Shown here one piece after another: positions 1 through 8,081 of a stretch of DNA of 64,000 nucleotides. The DNA is from Methanomassiliicoccaceae archaeon DOK. GTDB lineage: Archaea > Thermoplasmatota > Thermoplasmata > Methanomassiliicoccales > Methanomethylophilaceae. The notes under the pieces are model-generated. The model saw only the letters and a list, made by a program, of their open reading frames with translations, did no database searches and was not told the origin of the DNA. Both the position numbers and the translations under genes were made by a program. Position 1 is the first letter of the stretch. Each line of letters starts with the position of its first letter. The stretch is from contig CP047880.1 of the NCBI GenBank assembly GCA_009911715.1, positions 1,426,001-1,490,000 on the forward strand, given 5' to 3'.

Positions 1-32
1 CCCTTTTAACCGCCGCCCGGGATTGAAGATTC

Positions 33-137
33 ATGAGATGCACCTACTGCGGACATGAAATCCCTGCGCTCTACCCGTTCTCGATGTGCCCCACATGCGG
101 ACAGCCTGTGGACAGGCCCGTCGCCTCCGGGAACTGA
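33..137 (+). CDS. 34-residue zinc-ribbon microprotein
   Basis: A short frame runs from ATG to TGA and encodes 34 residues. It has two Cys pairs, CTYC near the start and CPTC in the middle, about 15 residues apart, which is the usual spacing for one treble-clef or zinc-ribbon knuckle. There is nothing else in the protein, so any role would be zinc binding and perhaps protein or nucleic-acid contact. It lies 80 bp upstream of the metallophosphoesterase on the same strand. No strong ribosome binding site is visible. Tiny ribbon proteins are common in archaea; the function is unknown. Confidence 0.55.
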   Translation: MRCTYCGHEIPALYPFSMCPTCGQPVDRPVASGN

Positions 138-217
138 GACGAGCGCCCGGCCCCTCCGCTTGCCATGAGGGGGCCGGGAAGCATCTTTCTTATTGTGATT
201 CGCTCTTCACCGCCATC

Positions 218-940
218 ATGAGGTACAAGGAGATCCTGCCGGGAGTACGCATCACCAGCGACAGGTGCCTCATCCTGGAGGAGGGGCCGACCGTCGTCAT
301 GGGCGACCTCCATCTCGGCTACGAGCGCGCCCTCGAGCAGGAGGGCATGTACATACCCAGGATCAACACGGAGTCCATCCGCGACGCCCTGAACGACATC
401 CTGTGCAGGTACGAGCCGGAGCGCGTCGTCCTGCTGGGGGACATAAAGCACGACTTCAAGCGCGCCGGGTTCGAGGAGAAGCGCGAGGTGCGCAGGATCA
501 TAGGGCTGCTCGCCGAGGCCGCGGAGACCGTGGTCATCAAGGGGAACCACGACAACTACATCCAGAACATCATCGGCGACATGGGGATACTGGCCGTCGA
601 CAACATAGACATCATGGGCTACCGCCTGGAGCACGGGCACGTGGACTCGGGGGTGAGGCCGGTCATCATCGGCCACGAGCACCCGTCCGTCAGGATCCCC
701 GGCGCCGTCGGCGGCGGGATGAAGATCCAGTGCTTCGTCCACGCCAGGAGGGACGGCGTGATCGTGCTCCCCCCGTTCAGCCCGTTCTCGTCCGGGAACG
801 ACCTGGTCCTGGACAAGGAGTGCGTCATGGCACCCGCCCTCAGGGACTCCGACTTCGCCTCTGCGGAGATCTACGGCGTGACTGACATGGGGCTCATGGA
901 CCTCGGGACGCTCAGGGACCTGTCCGACGTCGTCATATGA
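218..940 (+). CDS. Archaeal metallophosphoesterase (calcineurin-like)
   Basis: Predicted metal-dependent phosphoesterase of 240 residues. The calcineurin-like signature is complete and in order: GDLHLG (first metal site), GDIKHDF (second), GNHDN (third), then HGH and GHEHP near the C-terminus. Together these supply the Asp, His and Asn ligands of a two-metal centre. The frame is open further upstream, but that part overlaps the zinc-ribbon gene, and the protein family begins near the ATG used here. The substrate cannot be told from sequence; archaeal members include cyclic nucleotide and nucleic-acid phosphoesterases. It ends about 100 bp before the methyltransferase promoter and looks monocistronic. 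Confidence 0.85.
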   Translation: MRYKEILPGVRITSDRCLILEEGPTVVMGDLHLGYERALEQEGMYIPRINTESIRDALNDILCRYEPERVVLLGDIKHDFKRAGFEEKREVRRIIGLLAEAAETVVIKGNHDNYIQNIIGDMGILAVDNIDIMGYRLEHGHVDSGVRPVIIGHEHPSVRIPGAVGGGMKIQCFVHARRDGVIVLPPFSPFSSGNDLVLDKECVMAPALRDSDFASAEIYGVTDMGLMDLGTLRDLSDVVI

Positions 941-1000
941 CCCGTGAGTGATTCCTTAGAACGCGCGCGTAATAAAGAGCCGCAACCGATGTCCCCTTTG

Positions 1001-1037
1001 TTTTAATATGAGAAAGACATTGCTTCAACCAAGGAGA
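1001..1037 (+). promoter_or_regulatory. Promoter and strong Shine-Dalgarno of the methyltransferase gene
   Basis: A TATA-like TTTTAATATG at 1001-1010 is followed about 25 bp later by a clear AAGGAG at 1031-1036, placed 9 bases before the ATG at 1046. Having both a good TATA box and a strong ribosome binding site fits a highly expressed methanogenesis gene. The transcription start, around 1030, is inferred. Confidence 0.55.
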
Positions 1038-1045
1038 TATTCAAA

Positions 1046-2086
1046 ATGACAATGACTCCTAAAGAGAGAGTACTCGCTGCAATGAAACAGGAATCTCTGG
1101 ACAGGCCCCCCGTGGCCATCTTCACCCAGTCCGCCACCCTCGGACAGATGGAGAAGACCGGAGCCGCCTGGCCCGAGGCCCACAAGAACGCTGAGCTCAT
1201 GGCCAAACTCGGAGCCGCTCAGGCCGACATCTTCGGCTACGAGTGCTGCAGGGCACCTTTCTGCCTGACCGCTGAGTCCGAGAGGCTCGGCGCCACCGTC
1301 CAGGTCGAGAAGAAGGACGCCGCCCCCATGATCAAGGCCCACCCCTTCAAATTCGACCCCATGACCAGCGAGTACGACGACCCCGCCAACCTGATGTCCC
1401 CCGAGGAGTTCATCCAGGGCGGCAGGCCCGCCATCGCCATCCAGGCGATCGAGCTCCTCGCCAAGTCCCACGGAGAGAACTACGCCATCGTCGCTGGAAA
1501 CACCGGACCCTTCACCCTGACCGGAAACCTCGTCAACACCGAGAACCTGGTCTTCGGAATGATGATGTGCCCCGAGGAGGTCGACAAATGGGTCGACGCC
1601 GTCAACCCCATCGTCACCGCCTACACCCACGCCCTGATGGACGCCGGTGCAGATGTCGTCCAGTGCTCCGAGCCCTCCGGATCCACCGACATGCTCGCTC
1701 CCGACATGTTCGACGAGGCCGCCGGACACCACGTCAAGACCGCCCTGAAGCCCAAGGATGGAAAGTACACCGTCCTCCACATCTGCGGAGACACCTACCC
1801 CATCCTCGACCAGATGGCCGCCACCGGAGTCACCGGAATCTCCATCGAGGAGAAGGTCGACCCCTTCAAGGCTGTCGAGAAGGTCGGCGGAAAGACCGTC
1901 CTGGTCGGAAACGTCGGATCCGTCAGGCCCCTGTTCCAGGGAACCGTTGAGGAGACCATCGAGGGAACCAAGAAGTCCGTCGATGCCGGATTCAACGTCA
2001 TCTCCTCCGGATGCGGAATCGCTGTGGCCACTCCCGATGAGAACATGAAGGCCATGGTCGACACCGTCAAGTCCTACGGAAACTGA
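1046..2086 (+). CDS. mtaA: Methylcobamide:coenzyme M methyltransferase (MtaA/MtbA family)
   Basis: Predicted to move the methyl group from a methylated corrinoid protein to coenzyme M in methanogenesis from methanol or methylamines, in the cytoplasm. The 346 residues belong to the uroporphyrinogen-decarboxylase fold. The zinc-site signature is present: HIC around residue 240 and SGCGIA around residue 318. The wording around these sites (HICGDTYPIL, SIEEKVD, LVGNVGS) looks more like MtaA than MtbA, though the two are hard to separate. Codon use is strongly biased to GGA, CTC and GTC, unlike neighbouring genes, as expected for an abundant enzyme. It is preceded by its own promoter and strong ribosome binding site and followed by a hairpin terminator. 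Confidence 0.82.
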   Translation: MTMTPKERVLAAMKQESLDRPPVAIFTQSATLGQMEKTGAAWPEAHKNAELMAKLGAAQADIFGYECCRAPFCLTAESERLGATVQVEKKDAAPMIKAHPFKFDPMTSEYDDPANLMSPEEFIQGGRPAIAIQAIELLAKSHGENYAIVAGNTGPFTLTGNLVNTENLVFGMMMCPEEVDKWVDAVNPIVTAYTHALMDAGADVVQCSEPSGSTDMLAPDMFDEAAGHHVKTALKPKDGKYTVLHICGDTYPILDQMAATGVTGISIEEKVDPFKAVEKVGGKTVLVGNVGSVRPLFQGTVEETIEGTKKSVDAGFNVISSGCGIAVATPDENMKAMVDTVKSYGN

Positions 2087-2110
2087 ATCTGAGGCTATAA
2101 CAAACCATTT

Positions 2111-2136
2111 CCCCCTTCGGGGGGATTCCCATTTTT
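2111..2136 (+). terminator. Hairpin plus T-run after mtaA
   Basis: A compact CCCCC-TTCG-GGGGG hairpin at 2111-2124 with a UUCG-type loop is followed by a short T-run at 2132-2136, just downstream of the methyltransferase stop codon. It lies between convergent genes and may serve the plus-strand transcript. Confidence 0.5.
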
Positions 2137-2245
2137 GAATCTCGTATCGCTGTGAGAGTCTCCTGTTGAGGGATTCCAGACATCGGAGATTGCGAACCGG
2201 GTCCGCGATGAGAAAAAACCGGCGGGAATCCGCCGGAAGTTGTTT

Positions 2246-3166
2246 TCAGTCCTTCATCAGGGTGTAGAGGACGGCCTTCTGGGCGTGGAGCCTGTTCTCG
2301 GCCTGGTCGAAGACCACGCTGTGCGGACCCTCGATGACCTCGTTCGTGATCTCCTGTCCCCTGTGGGCGGGCAGGCAGTGCATGACGATGCATGTGGGCT
2401 TCGCGATGGAGAGCAGCTGGTCGTTGATCTGGTAGGCCTGGAACAGCTTGATGGCGTCCTCCTCGGAGGTCTTGTCTCCCATGGAGATCCATGTGTCGGT
2501 GTAGAGGACATCCGCGTCGACGCAGGCCTCCTGGGGATCGTGGGATGCGATGATCTGGGAGCCGTTGGCCTCCGCGATCTTGGACGCCTTCCACATGATC
2601 TCGGCGTTGGGCATGCGGACTGCAGGGCAGCATGCGACCATGTCGATGCCCATGATGGCGCAGGCGTACAGCAGGGAGTTGCAGACGTTGTTCCCGTCCC
2701 CGAGGTACACGAGCTTCTTTCCGCGGAAGCCTCCGAGCTTCTCCTTGATCGTGACCATGTCGGCGAGGGCCTGGCAGGGGTGCTCCAGATTGTCGAGTCC
2801 GCTGATGACCGGGACGGTCGCCCACTCGCCGAACTTGTCCATCATCTTGTAGTCGAACGCCCTGTACATGATTCCGTGGACGAAACGGCTCATCACCCTG
2901 GCGGTATCCTCGACAGTCTCGCTGTGGACACCCATCTGCATCTTGGACTCGTCGATGTAGAGAGCGTGTCCCCCGAGCTCCGTGATGGCGACGTCGAAGG
3001 AGATCCTCGTGCGGGTGCTGGGCTTCTCGAAGATCATGGCCAGCGTCTTTCCCTTGAGGGGGTCGCCGTGGTGTCCGCGCTCGGCCTTGAGCTTGATGGC
3101 GAGATCCACAAGCTGAGGCCACTCGTCCTGCATGTCAGAAACTGAGATCAGGTCTCTCTTTGCCAT
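2246..3166 (-). CDS. argF: Ornithine carbamoyltransferase
   Basis: Catalyses carbamoyl phosphate + ornithine to citrulline in arginine biosynthesis. The protein is 306 residues, normal for the family. It has the carbamoyl-phosphate site STRTR at residues 50-54, the HPCQ motif at 129-132 and the HCLPAHRG loop near residue 262, whose Cys helps bind ornithine. The open frame extends 80 codons further upstream, but that extension overlaps the next gene region and has no family similarity, so the start MAKRDL at 3166 is chosen. No other arginine gene lies next to it. It sits 85 bp downstream of the DRG-type GTPase on the same strand. Confidence 0.93.
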   Translation of the reverse strand: MAKRDLISVSDMQDEWPQLVDLAIKLKAERGHHGDPLKGKTLAMIFEKPSTRTRISFDVAITELGGHALYIDESKMQMGVHSETVEDTARVMSRFVHGIMYRAFDYKMMDKFGEWATVPVISGLDNLEHPCQALADMVTIKEKLGGFRGKKLVYLGDGNNVCNSLLYACAIMGIDMVACCPAVRMPNAEIMWKASKIAEANGSQIIASHDPQEACVDADVLYTDTWISMGDKTSEEDAIKLFQAYQINDQLLSIAKPTCIVMHCLPAHRGQEITNEVIEGPHSVVFDQAENRLHAQKAVLYTLMKD

Positions 3167-3251
3167 GCTGGGGCATCCGAAGGATTGTATTTCACTATTA
3201 TGTGCTATAATGGACAACGGAAAAGACGGTTGTCCATCTCTGGACAGAGGC

Positions 3252-4352
3252 TCATCTCTTGACGATGATGCACACGACATCCTCGTCCGCCACGACGTGG
3301 TCCATGCCCACGGTCTGGCCGGGGAACTTGGCGCTCTTGCCCCAGACCATCGCGTAGCGGAAGTTGTTCCTGAAATCCCTGTGGATGAGCTCGCACACGT
3401 CGCCAACGGTGTTCCCGCGCTTGACGATCAGCGGGATGTCCATGTCCGCCTCCTGGCCCTGGGGCTTGAGGTAGATGCGGATCATGTCGATGGTGTCGTA
3501 GAGGGCCTGCTTCAGGTCGTCGACCCCGTATCCGGTCGCCGCCGAGATCGGGACGCAGCGGTACTGCTTGTGCATCTCCAGGACGGCCTCCAGCTGTCCG
3601 GGCTTGGCCAGGTCCACCTTGTTGATGGCCATGACGGCCTTGATGTACACCCTGTTGCCCGCCAGCACGTCCAGCATCTGCTCCACGTCGATGTCCTCAC
3701 GGACGACGACGGTCGCGTTCACGTGTCCGTAGGCCGATGTCATGTCCTTGATCGTGTCCACGTCGATCTTGGTGAGCTTCAGAGTCGGCTTCACCAGGAT
3801 CCCGCCGTGGTCGGAGTGGGTGATGACGACGTCGGGCTTCTTCTGGTTCAGACGGATGCCCGCGTTGTACAGCTCCCTGAACAGGACGTTCATGTTGGGG
3901 TTGAATATGTCGACGACCAGGAGGATGACGTCCGCGGACCTCGCGGCGGCGATGACCTCCCTTCCCCTTCCCTTTCCGCGGGAGGCGTCCTTGATCAGTC
4001 CCGGCATGTCCAGGATCTGGATCTTGGCATGGTTGTACTCCATGACTCCGGGGACGACGTCGAGGGTGGTGAAGTGGTATGCACCCACCTCGGACTTGGC
4101 GCCGGTGAGCTGGTTGAGAAGAGTGGACTTTCCCACGGACGGGAATCCCACCAGAGCGACTGTGGCGTTCCCCGCCTTCTTGACGTAGAAACCCTTGGTT
4201 GGCGCCTTGGAGGAGCGTCTCTTCTCCTCCTCGAGGGTGAGCTTGGCGATCTTCGCCTTGAGCTTGCCGATGTGAGCTTCGGTAGCCTTGTTGTACTTGG
4301 TCTTGGAGATCTGGTCCTCCAATTCCTTGATCTGCTCCTCGATGGTTGCCAT
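3252..4352 (-). CDS. DRG/Obg-family GTPase with TGS domain
   Basis: Developmentally regulated GTP-binding (DRG/Rbg) type GTPase of 366 residues, expected to act with ribosomes or translation factors. An N-terminal coiled coil (about residues 1-50) is followed by the P-loop GFPSVGKST at 69-77, DMPGLI (G3), NKVD (G4) and a C-terminal TGS domain of about 70 residues ending in VVCIIVKR. This order is diagnostic for archaeal/eukaryotic DRG proteins. The start at MATIEEQ gives the usual N-terminal helix. It is 47 bp downstream of the zinc-ribbon gene at 4400-5332, so the two are probably co-transcribed. Confidence 0.9.
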   Translation of the reverse strand: MATIEEQIKELEDQISKTKYNKATEAHIGKLKAKIAKLTLEEEKRRSSKAPTKGFYVKKAGNATVALVGFPSVGKSTLLNQLTGAKSEVGAYHFTTLDVVPGVMEYNHAKIQILDMPGLIKDASRGKGRGREVIAAARSADVILLVVDIFNPNMNVLFRELYNAGIRLNQKKPDVVITHSDHGGILVKPTLKLTKIDVDTIKDMTSAYGHVNATVVVREDIDVEQMLDVLAGNRVYIKAVMAINKVDLAKPGQLEAVLEMHKQYRCVPISAATGYGVDDLKQALYDTIDMIRIYLKPQGQEADMDIPLIVKRGNTVGDVCELIHRDFRNNFRYAMVWGKSAKFPGQTVGMDHVVADEDVVCIIVKR

Positions 4353-4399
4353 GACTCGCTCCGGGACTCTCCCATGCCCAACGCGTATTAAGCATTTGT

Positions 4400-5332
4400 T
4401 CAGCTGGAGTACATCTGGAGGTACTCCGCGACCTGCTCCTTGGCCTTGTCTGCGTCGATCTCCCCGTCCAGGTACGAGTCGGCGATGTCCCTGACGTTGG
4501 CGCCGATGGTCGAGATGTCCTCCTCGAGCCATCTCTGCACGAGCCCGTCGATGGCCTCGTCGCCCACGACGTCGCATGCATCGTAAATCGCGTCGCCGAA
4601 GATCCTCACGAAGTCCTGCAGGGAGTATATCCAGTCCCTGATGTCGTTCATCTCGTCGTCGTCACCGGACATCGAGTCCGCCTGGTCAACCAGCAGTCCG
4701 CTGACGTGCATAAAGTCCGTGCACAGCTCCAGCTGAACCCTGATGTCGGGCTCCACCTCCGGGTAGTCCAGGAGAAGGTTGAACAGCGTCTCCGCGACGA
4801 TCGCGGCGTCCTCCGGCACCCTTATGAGCTCGGGCGTCTGGGCGAGGGCGTAGAACAGCGAGGCGATGAGCATGTTGGGTCCGGAGTCCTCCCCGTACTC
4901 CTCGATGAGCCTCGCGATGTCGGCGACTCCCCCAGCGTAGGCCTCCCCGTCGGCGATGCAGTCCACAAGCCATCCGGCGACCACGTCGTGCATGCACTTC
5001 TCGATCTCCGTGCTGGCGTCCTTGTTGGCGTCCAGGAGCTTCGCGAGCTCGTCCGCCGCCCCTTCGGCGTCCCCCTCGATGAGCATCGACTCTATCCTTT
5101 GGACGTCGGGGTACCAGGGCTCCCCGCTGTAGTCCGCGGGCTCGAACGACTCGTCCCCGATGGCTCCGGAGAGCTTCAGGGCGGATTCCACCACGGGTTC
5201 CACGGGCACGGCGTTCTCCACCGCCACGTCCTCGAACCTCTGTCCGCAGTGCATGCAGTAGCTGCTCTCGTCTTCGTCGTCGATCAGGGTCCTCTTCTCG
5301 CATCCGGGGCATATCAGGGTCAGGATGGCCAT
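4400..5332 (-). CDS. Acidic helical protein with N-terminal zinc ribbon
   Basis: Unrecognised protein of 310 residues. The first 30 residues hold a zinc ribbon (CPGC and CMHC, 15 residues apart). The rest is strongly acidic and predominantly helical, without a visible catalytic motif or membrane segment. This architecture, ribbon plus helical repeat-like body, recurs in several proteins of this window. It is followed at 47 bp by the DRG GTPase on the same strand, hinting at a shared transcript. On the other side it faces a divergent zinc-ribbon membrane protein. Function unknown. Confidence 0.75.
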   Translation of the reverse strand: MAILTLICPGCEKRTLIDDEDESSYCMHCGQRFEDVAVENAVPVEPVVESALKLSGAIGDESFEPADYSGEPWYPDVQRIESMLIEGDAEGAADELAKLLDANKDASTEIEKCMHDVVAGWLVDCIADGEAYAGGVADIARLIEEYGEDSGPNMLIASLFYALAQTPELIRVPEDAAIVAETLFNLLLDYPEVEPDIRVQLELCTDFMHVSGLLVDQADSMSGDDDEMNDIRDWIYSLQDFVRIFGDAIYDACDVVGDEAIDGLVQRWLEEDISTIGANVRDIADSYLDGEIDADKAKEQVAEYLQMYSS

Positions 5333-5416
5333 GCGCTCCCCATCGTCGTCCAGCGTTATATCCCCCTCGGTCCGGATGCGCTGACATAACGCGAAGCATG
5401 TCCGTCCCCTCCAATG

Positions 5417-5426
5417 CCTTTATAAA
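5417..5426 (+). promoter_or_regulatory. TATA box of zinc-ribbon membrane protein gene
   Basis: CTTTATAAAC lies about 27 bp upstream of the ATG at 5449, so transcription should start within a few bases of the start codon. No Shine-Dalgarno sequence precedes the ATG, which fits a nearly leaderless mRNA. Confidence 0.5.
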
Positions 5427-5448
5427 CAGTACCTGTTACGTATGACCA

Positions 5449-6606
5449 ATGACTGAAACAGTGGAGGGCAAGAAGTCACCGATGGCGGGATTCATCGACG
5501 ACTTCAAGTCCCTCACCCCGAAACAGTGGCTTGGGATCGTCGCCGCCATTGCACTGGCGCTCATCCTCGAGATCTACATGGGCACGAACTGCATGGGATT
5601 CCTCGTGGTGGCCGTAGTGCTGTACATGATCCCCCACCTCCTGAAGGTCATGTCGGTCAAGGTCAAGACCGTGGTCGGAGTGATCTTCATCGTGGCAGCC
5701 CTCCTGCTGGGCACGTTCGCCTTCTCAGGCACCCTCGCCAGCAACGAGAATCTGATCAACACCGACAGCAACCAGATCAAGGACGTGACCTACGACGAGG
5801 CCACGGACACCATCGAGTTCTACGTCAATCCCGAGCTCGAGGGCGAGGACTGGGATGTCCTGGTGCAGTACGTCCCCGTGGTGGGCATATCCTTCGGAAT
5901 GGCCAACCGTGCGGGCTCGGAGGCCGTGAACACGTACCTTGAACCGTCCAGCATGACATTGGAATCGGACGGATGGTACCACGGGACGATAACCGGCCTC
6001 GGGCTGCAGGACGGCCAGTACTACCAGATAGGCATAGGCATCATGGAGAACGCGCAGACGGAGTCGGAGTCCACGGCGGCATCGCTGGTGTTCTGGTACG
6101 ACTACAATGCGGACACGACCATGATATGCCTGACCGGAACCGCCTACACCGTCGCGTTCGCCGCGATCCTGTTCTTCATGATCCTGGTGTTCTCCGCCAT
6201 GATGAGGAGCAGCGCCGAGAAGACCCGCGCCAAGATGGAGGCCGAGGGAAGGCTGTACCCCCAGGGATACGGAAGGTGCAAGCAGTGCGGCGCCATGGTC
6301 CTGCCCGGAGAGGTCAACTGCAGGAAGTGCGGGGCGTACATCGACGTCCCCGACGAGCTCAGGGTGAAGAAGAAGGACTTCTTCCAGTGCTCCGAATGCG
6401 GTGCGGAGGTCCCCTCCGACGCGACCGAGTGCCCCAAGTGCGGAGCGAAGTTCGACGAGGCCCAGGAGAACGTCGTCGTCCACGCCGACGGAACCGAGGA
6501 CATCTCCACCGAGAGCATCGTCTGTCCCGAGTGCGGAAGCACCGTCCCCTCCAACGCGGACTGGTGCCCCAAGTGCGGCAAGATGCTCAAGGACAAGAAG
6601 CAGTGA
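5449..6606 (+). CDS. Membrane protein with three C-terminal zinc ribbons
   Basis: Protein of 385 residues. After a short cytoplasmic start there are two or three N-terminal membrane helices (about residues 25-90), an extracytoplasmic-looking domain of about 130 residues, and one more membrane helix around residues 225-250. The C-terminal part contains three zinc ribbons of the form CxxC-(13-15)-CxxC (CKQC/CRKC, CSEC/CPKC, CPEC/CPKC). It looks like a surface sensor or scaffold tied to a cytoplasmic zinc module, but no known function can be given. It has its own TATA box and a strong hairpin terminator, so it is probably a single-gene unit. Confidence 0.8.
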   Translation: MTETVEGKKSPMAGFIDDFKSLTPKQWLGIVAAIALALILEIYMGTNCMGFLVVAVVLYMIPHLLKVMSVKVKTVVGVIFIVAALLLGTFAFSGTLASNENLINTDSNQIKDVTYDEATDTIEFYVNPELEGEDWDVLVQYVPVVGISFGMANRAGSEAVNTYLEPSSMTLESDGWYHGTITGLGLQDGQYYQIGIGIMENAQTESESTAASLVFWYDYNADTTMICLTGTAYTVAFAAILFFMILVFSAMMRSSAEKTRAKMEAEGRLYPQGYGRCKQCGAMVLPGEVNCRKCGAYIDVPDELRVKKKDFFQCSECGAEVPSDATECPKCGAKFDEAQENVVVHADGTEDISTESIVCPECGSTVPSNADWCPKCGKMLKDKKQ

Positions 6607-6613
6607 GCCTAAA

Positions 6614-6641
6614 CCCCGGCGGGGAACCGCCGGGGACTTTT
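6614..6641 (+). terminator. Strong GC hairpin with T-run
   Basis: A perfect 9-bp stem, CCCCGGCGG at 6614-6622 with CCGCCGGGG at 6627-6635, closes a GGAA loop and is followed by ACTTTTA. It lies 8 bp after the stop of the zinc-ribbon membrane protein and before a convergent gene. Confidence 0.6.
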
Positions 6642-6735
6642 ACCCTCCGGGAGGAGGGGCGTGTTTCTCAAGAATCGCTAAAAGTGACGGAAGGGATTTC
6701 CGCGCAGGGCACGGCCCCGCGCGGGTGGAATGCGA

Positions 6736-7911
6736 TCACTTCTTCCTCTTGCGGAAGGTGACCTTCGAGTCCTTCATGTTGATGACGGCGTCCTCGAGCT
6801 TGGTGATGAGGTCGCTGGAGGTCTGGATGAGGTCCCATCCGACCTGCTTGGCCATGACGGCCTCGCCGTTGATGAACAGCCTGGCGCTGATGCTGTACTT
6901 GCAGCTGTCCCCATCGTCGTTGTACCTGGAGACGTGCATGTTGAAGGACTCCGGCTTGTAGATCTTGGAGATCTTGGCGACCATGGCCTCGATGTCCTTG
7001 TAGATGGCGTCGACGGCGTCCTTCTCGTTGTCCTCCAGTCCGCTGATCTGCACGAAGAGCATGTCCCTCTCCCTGCAGGCGGCGAGCAGCTCGATGATGT
7101 CGTACTCGGTGATGACTCCGACCAGGTCCTTACCCTCCACCACGGGGAGGGTGGAGATCTTGTTGTCCATCATCATGTCGACGGCGACGGAGATGTCGCT
7201 GTCCCACGGGATGGTCTTGACGGATGTCAGCGCAATCGACTCGACGGTGATCTGGGAGCGGGCGCTCTTCTCCAGGTCCCCGATCGTCTTGTTGTCCTTC
7301 TTCCAGTTGTTGTCGATGATCTCCCTCATTCCGACGATACCGACGACGTTGTTGGTCTCGTTGACGACGGGGATGGTCCTGTAGTCCTCGCGGATCATGA
7401 TCTCCAGGGCGTCGTCCATCAGGTCGTTGACCTTCACGGACTCGACGGGGTTGCTCATGATCTCCCAGACCTTGATCTCCTTCAGGGCCCTGATGTCCCT
7501 GACGATCTCGATGAGCTTCGTCCTCCTGATGACACCGACGACCTTCTTGCCGTTTACCACGGGAAGCTGCCTGCAGTTGTTGGAGACCATGAGCTCCGAG
7601 ATCTTGGTGATCTCCATGTCGGGCGACACGGACGGGAGCTGACGGATGAAGTTCTTCACCTTGGCATCCAGGGTGACGCTCTTCTTCCTGAGGATAGAAG
7701 CGTAACTGACCATCCCCACGAACTCCCCGTTGTCGACGACGGGCACGTCCTGGTACTTGGTCTCTCTCATGACCGACAGCGCATCCGAGATGCGGTCTTC
7801 CGACGAAACAGTCGGGAAGTCGACGGACATAACCCTCTCGATGGAGATGCCGTCGATCTGCGATCTGAGCATGGTAATCTTCTTCAGATCCTCTAGGTCC
7901 TTTACAGCCAT
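6736..7911 (-). CDS. Four-CBS-domain protein with HPF/RaiA-like C-terminal domain
   Basis: Protein of 391 residues. Four CBS motifs form two Bateman modules over roughly residues 20-280 (VPVVDNGEFVGMVS, LPVVNGKKVVGVI, IPVVNETNNVVGIV, LPVVEGKDLVGVI). A C-terminal domain of about 100 residues follows, with a beta-alpha-beta pattern and basic end (FRKRKK) that resembles ribosome hibernation promoting factor. CBS modules bind adenine nucleotides, so an energy-sensing ribosome-binding role is plausible but inferred. The start at 7911 is supported by GAGGTGA about 6 bases upstream; the frame remains open above it but without similarity. Confidence 0.82.
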   Translation of the reverse strand: MAVKDLEDLKKITMLRSQIDGISIERVMSVDFPTVSSEDRISDALSVMRETKYQDVPVVDNGEFVGMVSYASILRKKSVTLDAKVKNFIRQLPSVSPDMEITKISELMVSNNCRQLPVVNGKKVVGVIRRTKLIEIVRDIRALKEIKVWEIMSNPVESVKVNDLMDDALEIMIREDYRTIPVVNETNNVVGIVGMREIIDNNWKKDNKTIGDLEKSARSQITVESIALTSVKTIPWDSDISVAVDMMMDNKISTLPVVEGKDLVGVITEYDIIELLAACRERDMLFVQISGLEDNEKDAVDAIYKDIEAMVAKISKIYKPESFNMHVSRYNDDGDSCKYSISARLFINGEAVMAKQVGWDLIQTSSDLITKLEDAVINMKDSKVTFRKRKK

Positions 7912-8081
7912 AGAATTCACCTCTGGATGATGATACGATGTGCTCCGGATATAATGGTTGTTAATTGTAACATCCGGTTCTACGTAAAACCAGGTCCGGA
8001 CTGCGGAATCCGAAAAGGAAGGGGTTTGTGGTTGGGGTTTGTCGTCGCCGGAGCGACGGTGACTGCGAGGTATTAAATATC

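Noticed and set aside
3167-3406. 80-codon upstream extension of argF
   Set aside because: It overlaps the end of the GTPase gene on the same strand and has no similarity to the family.
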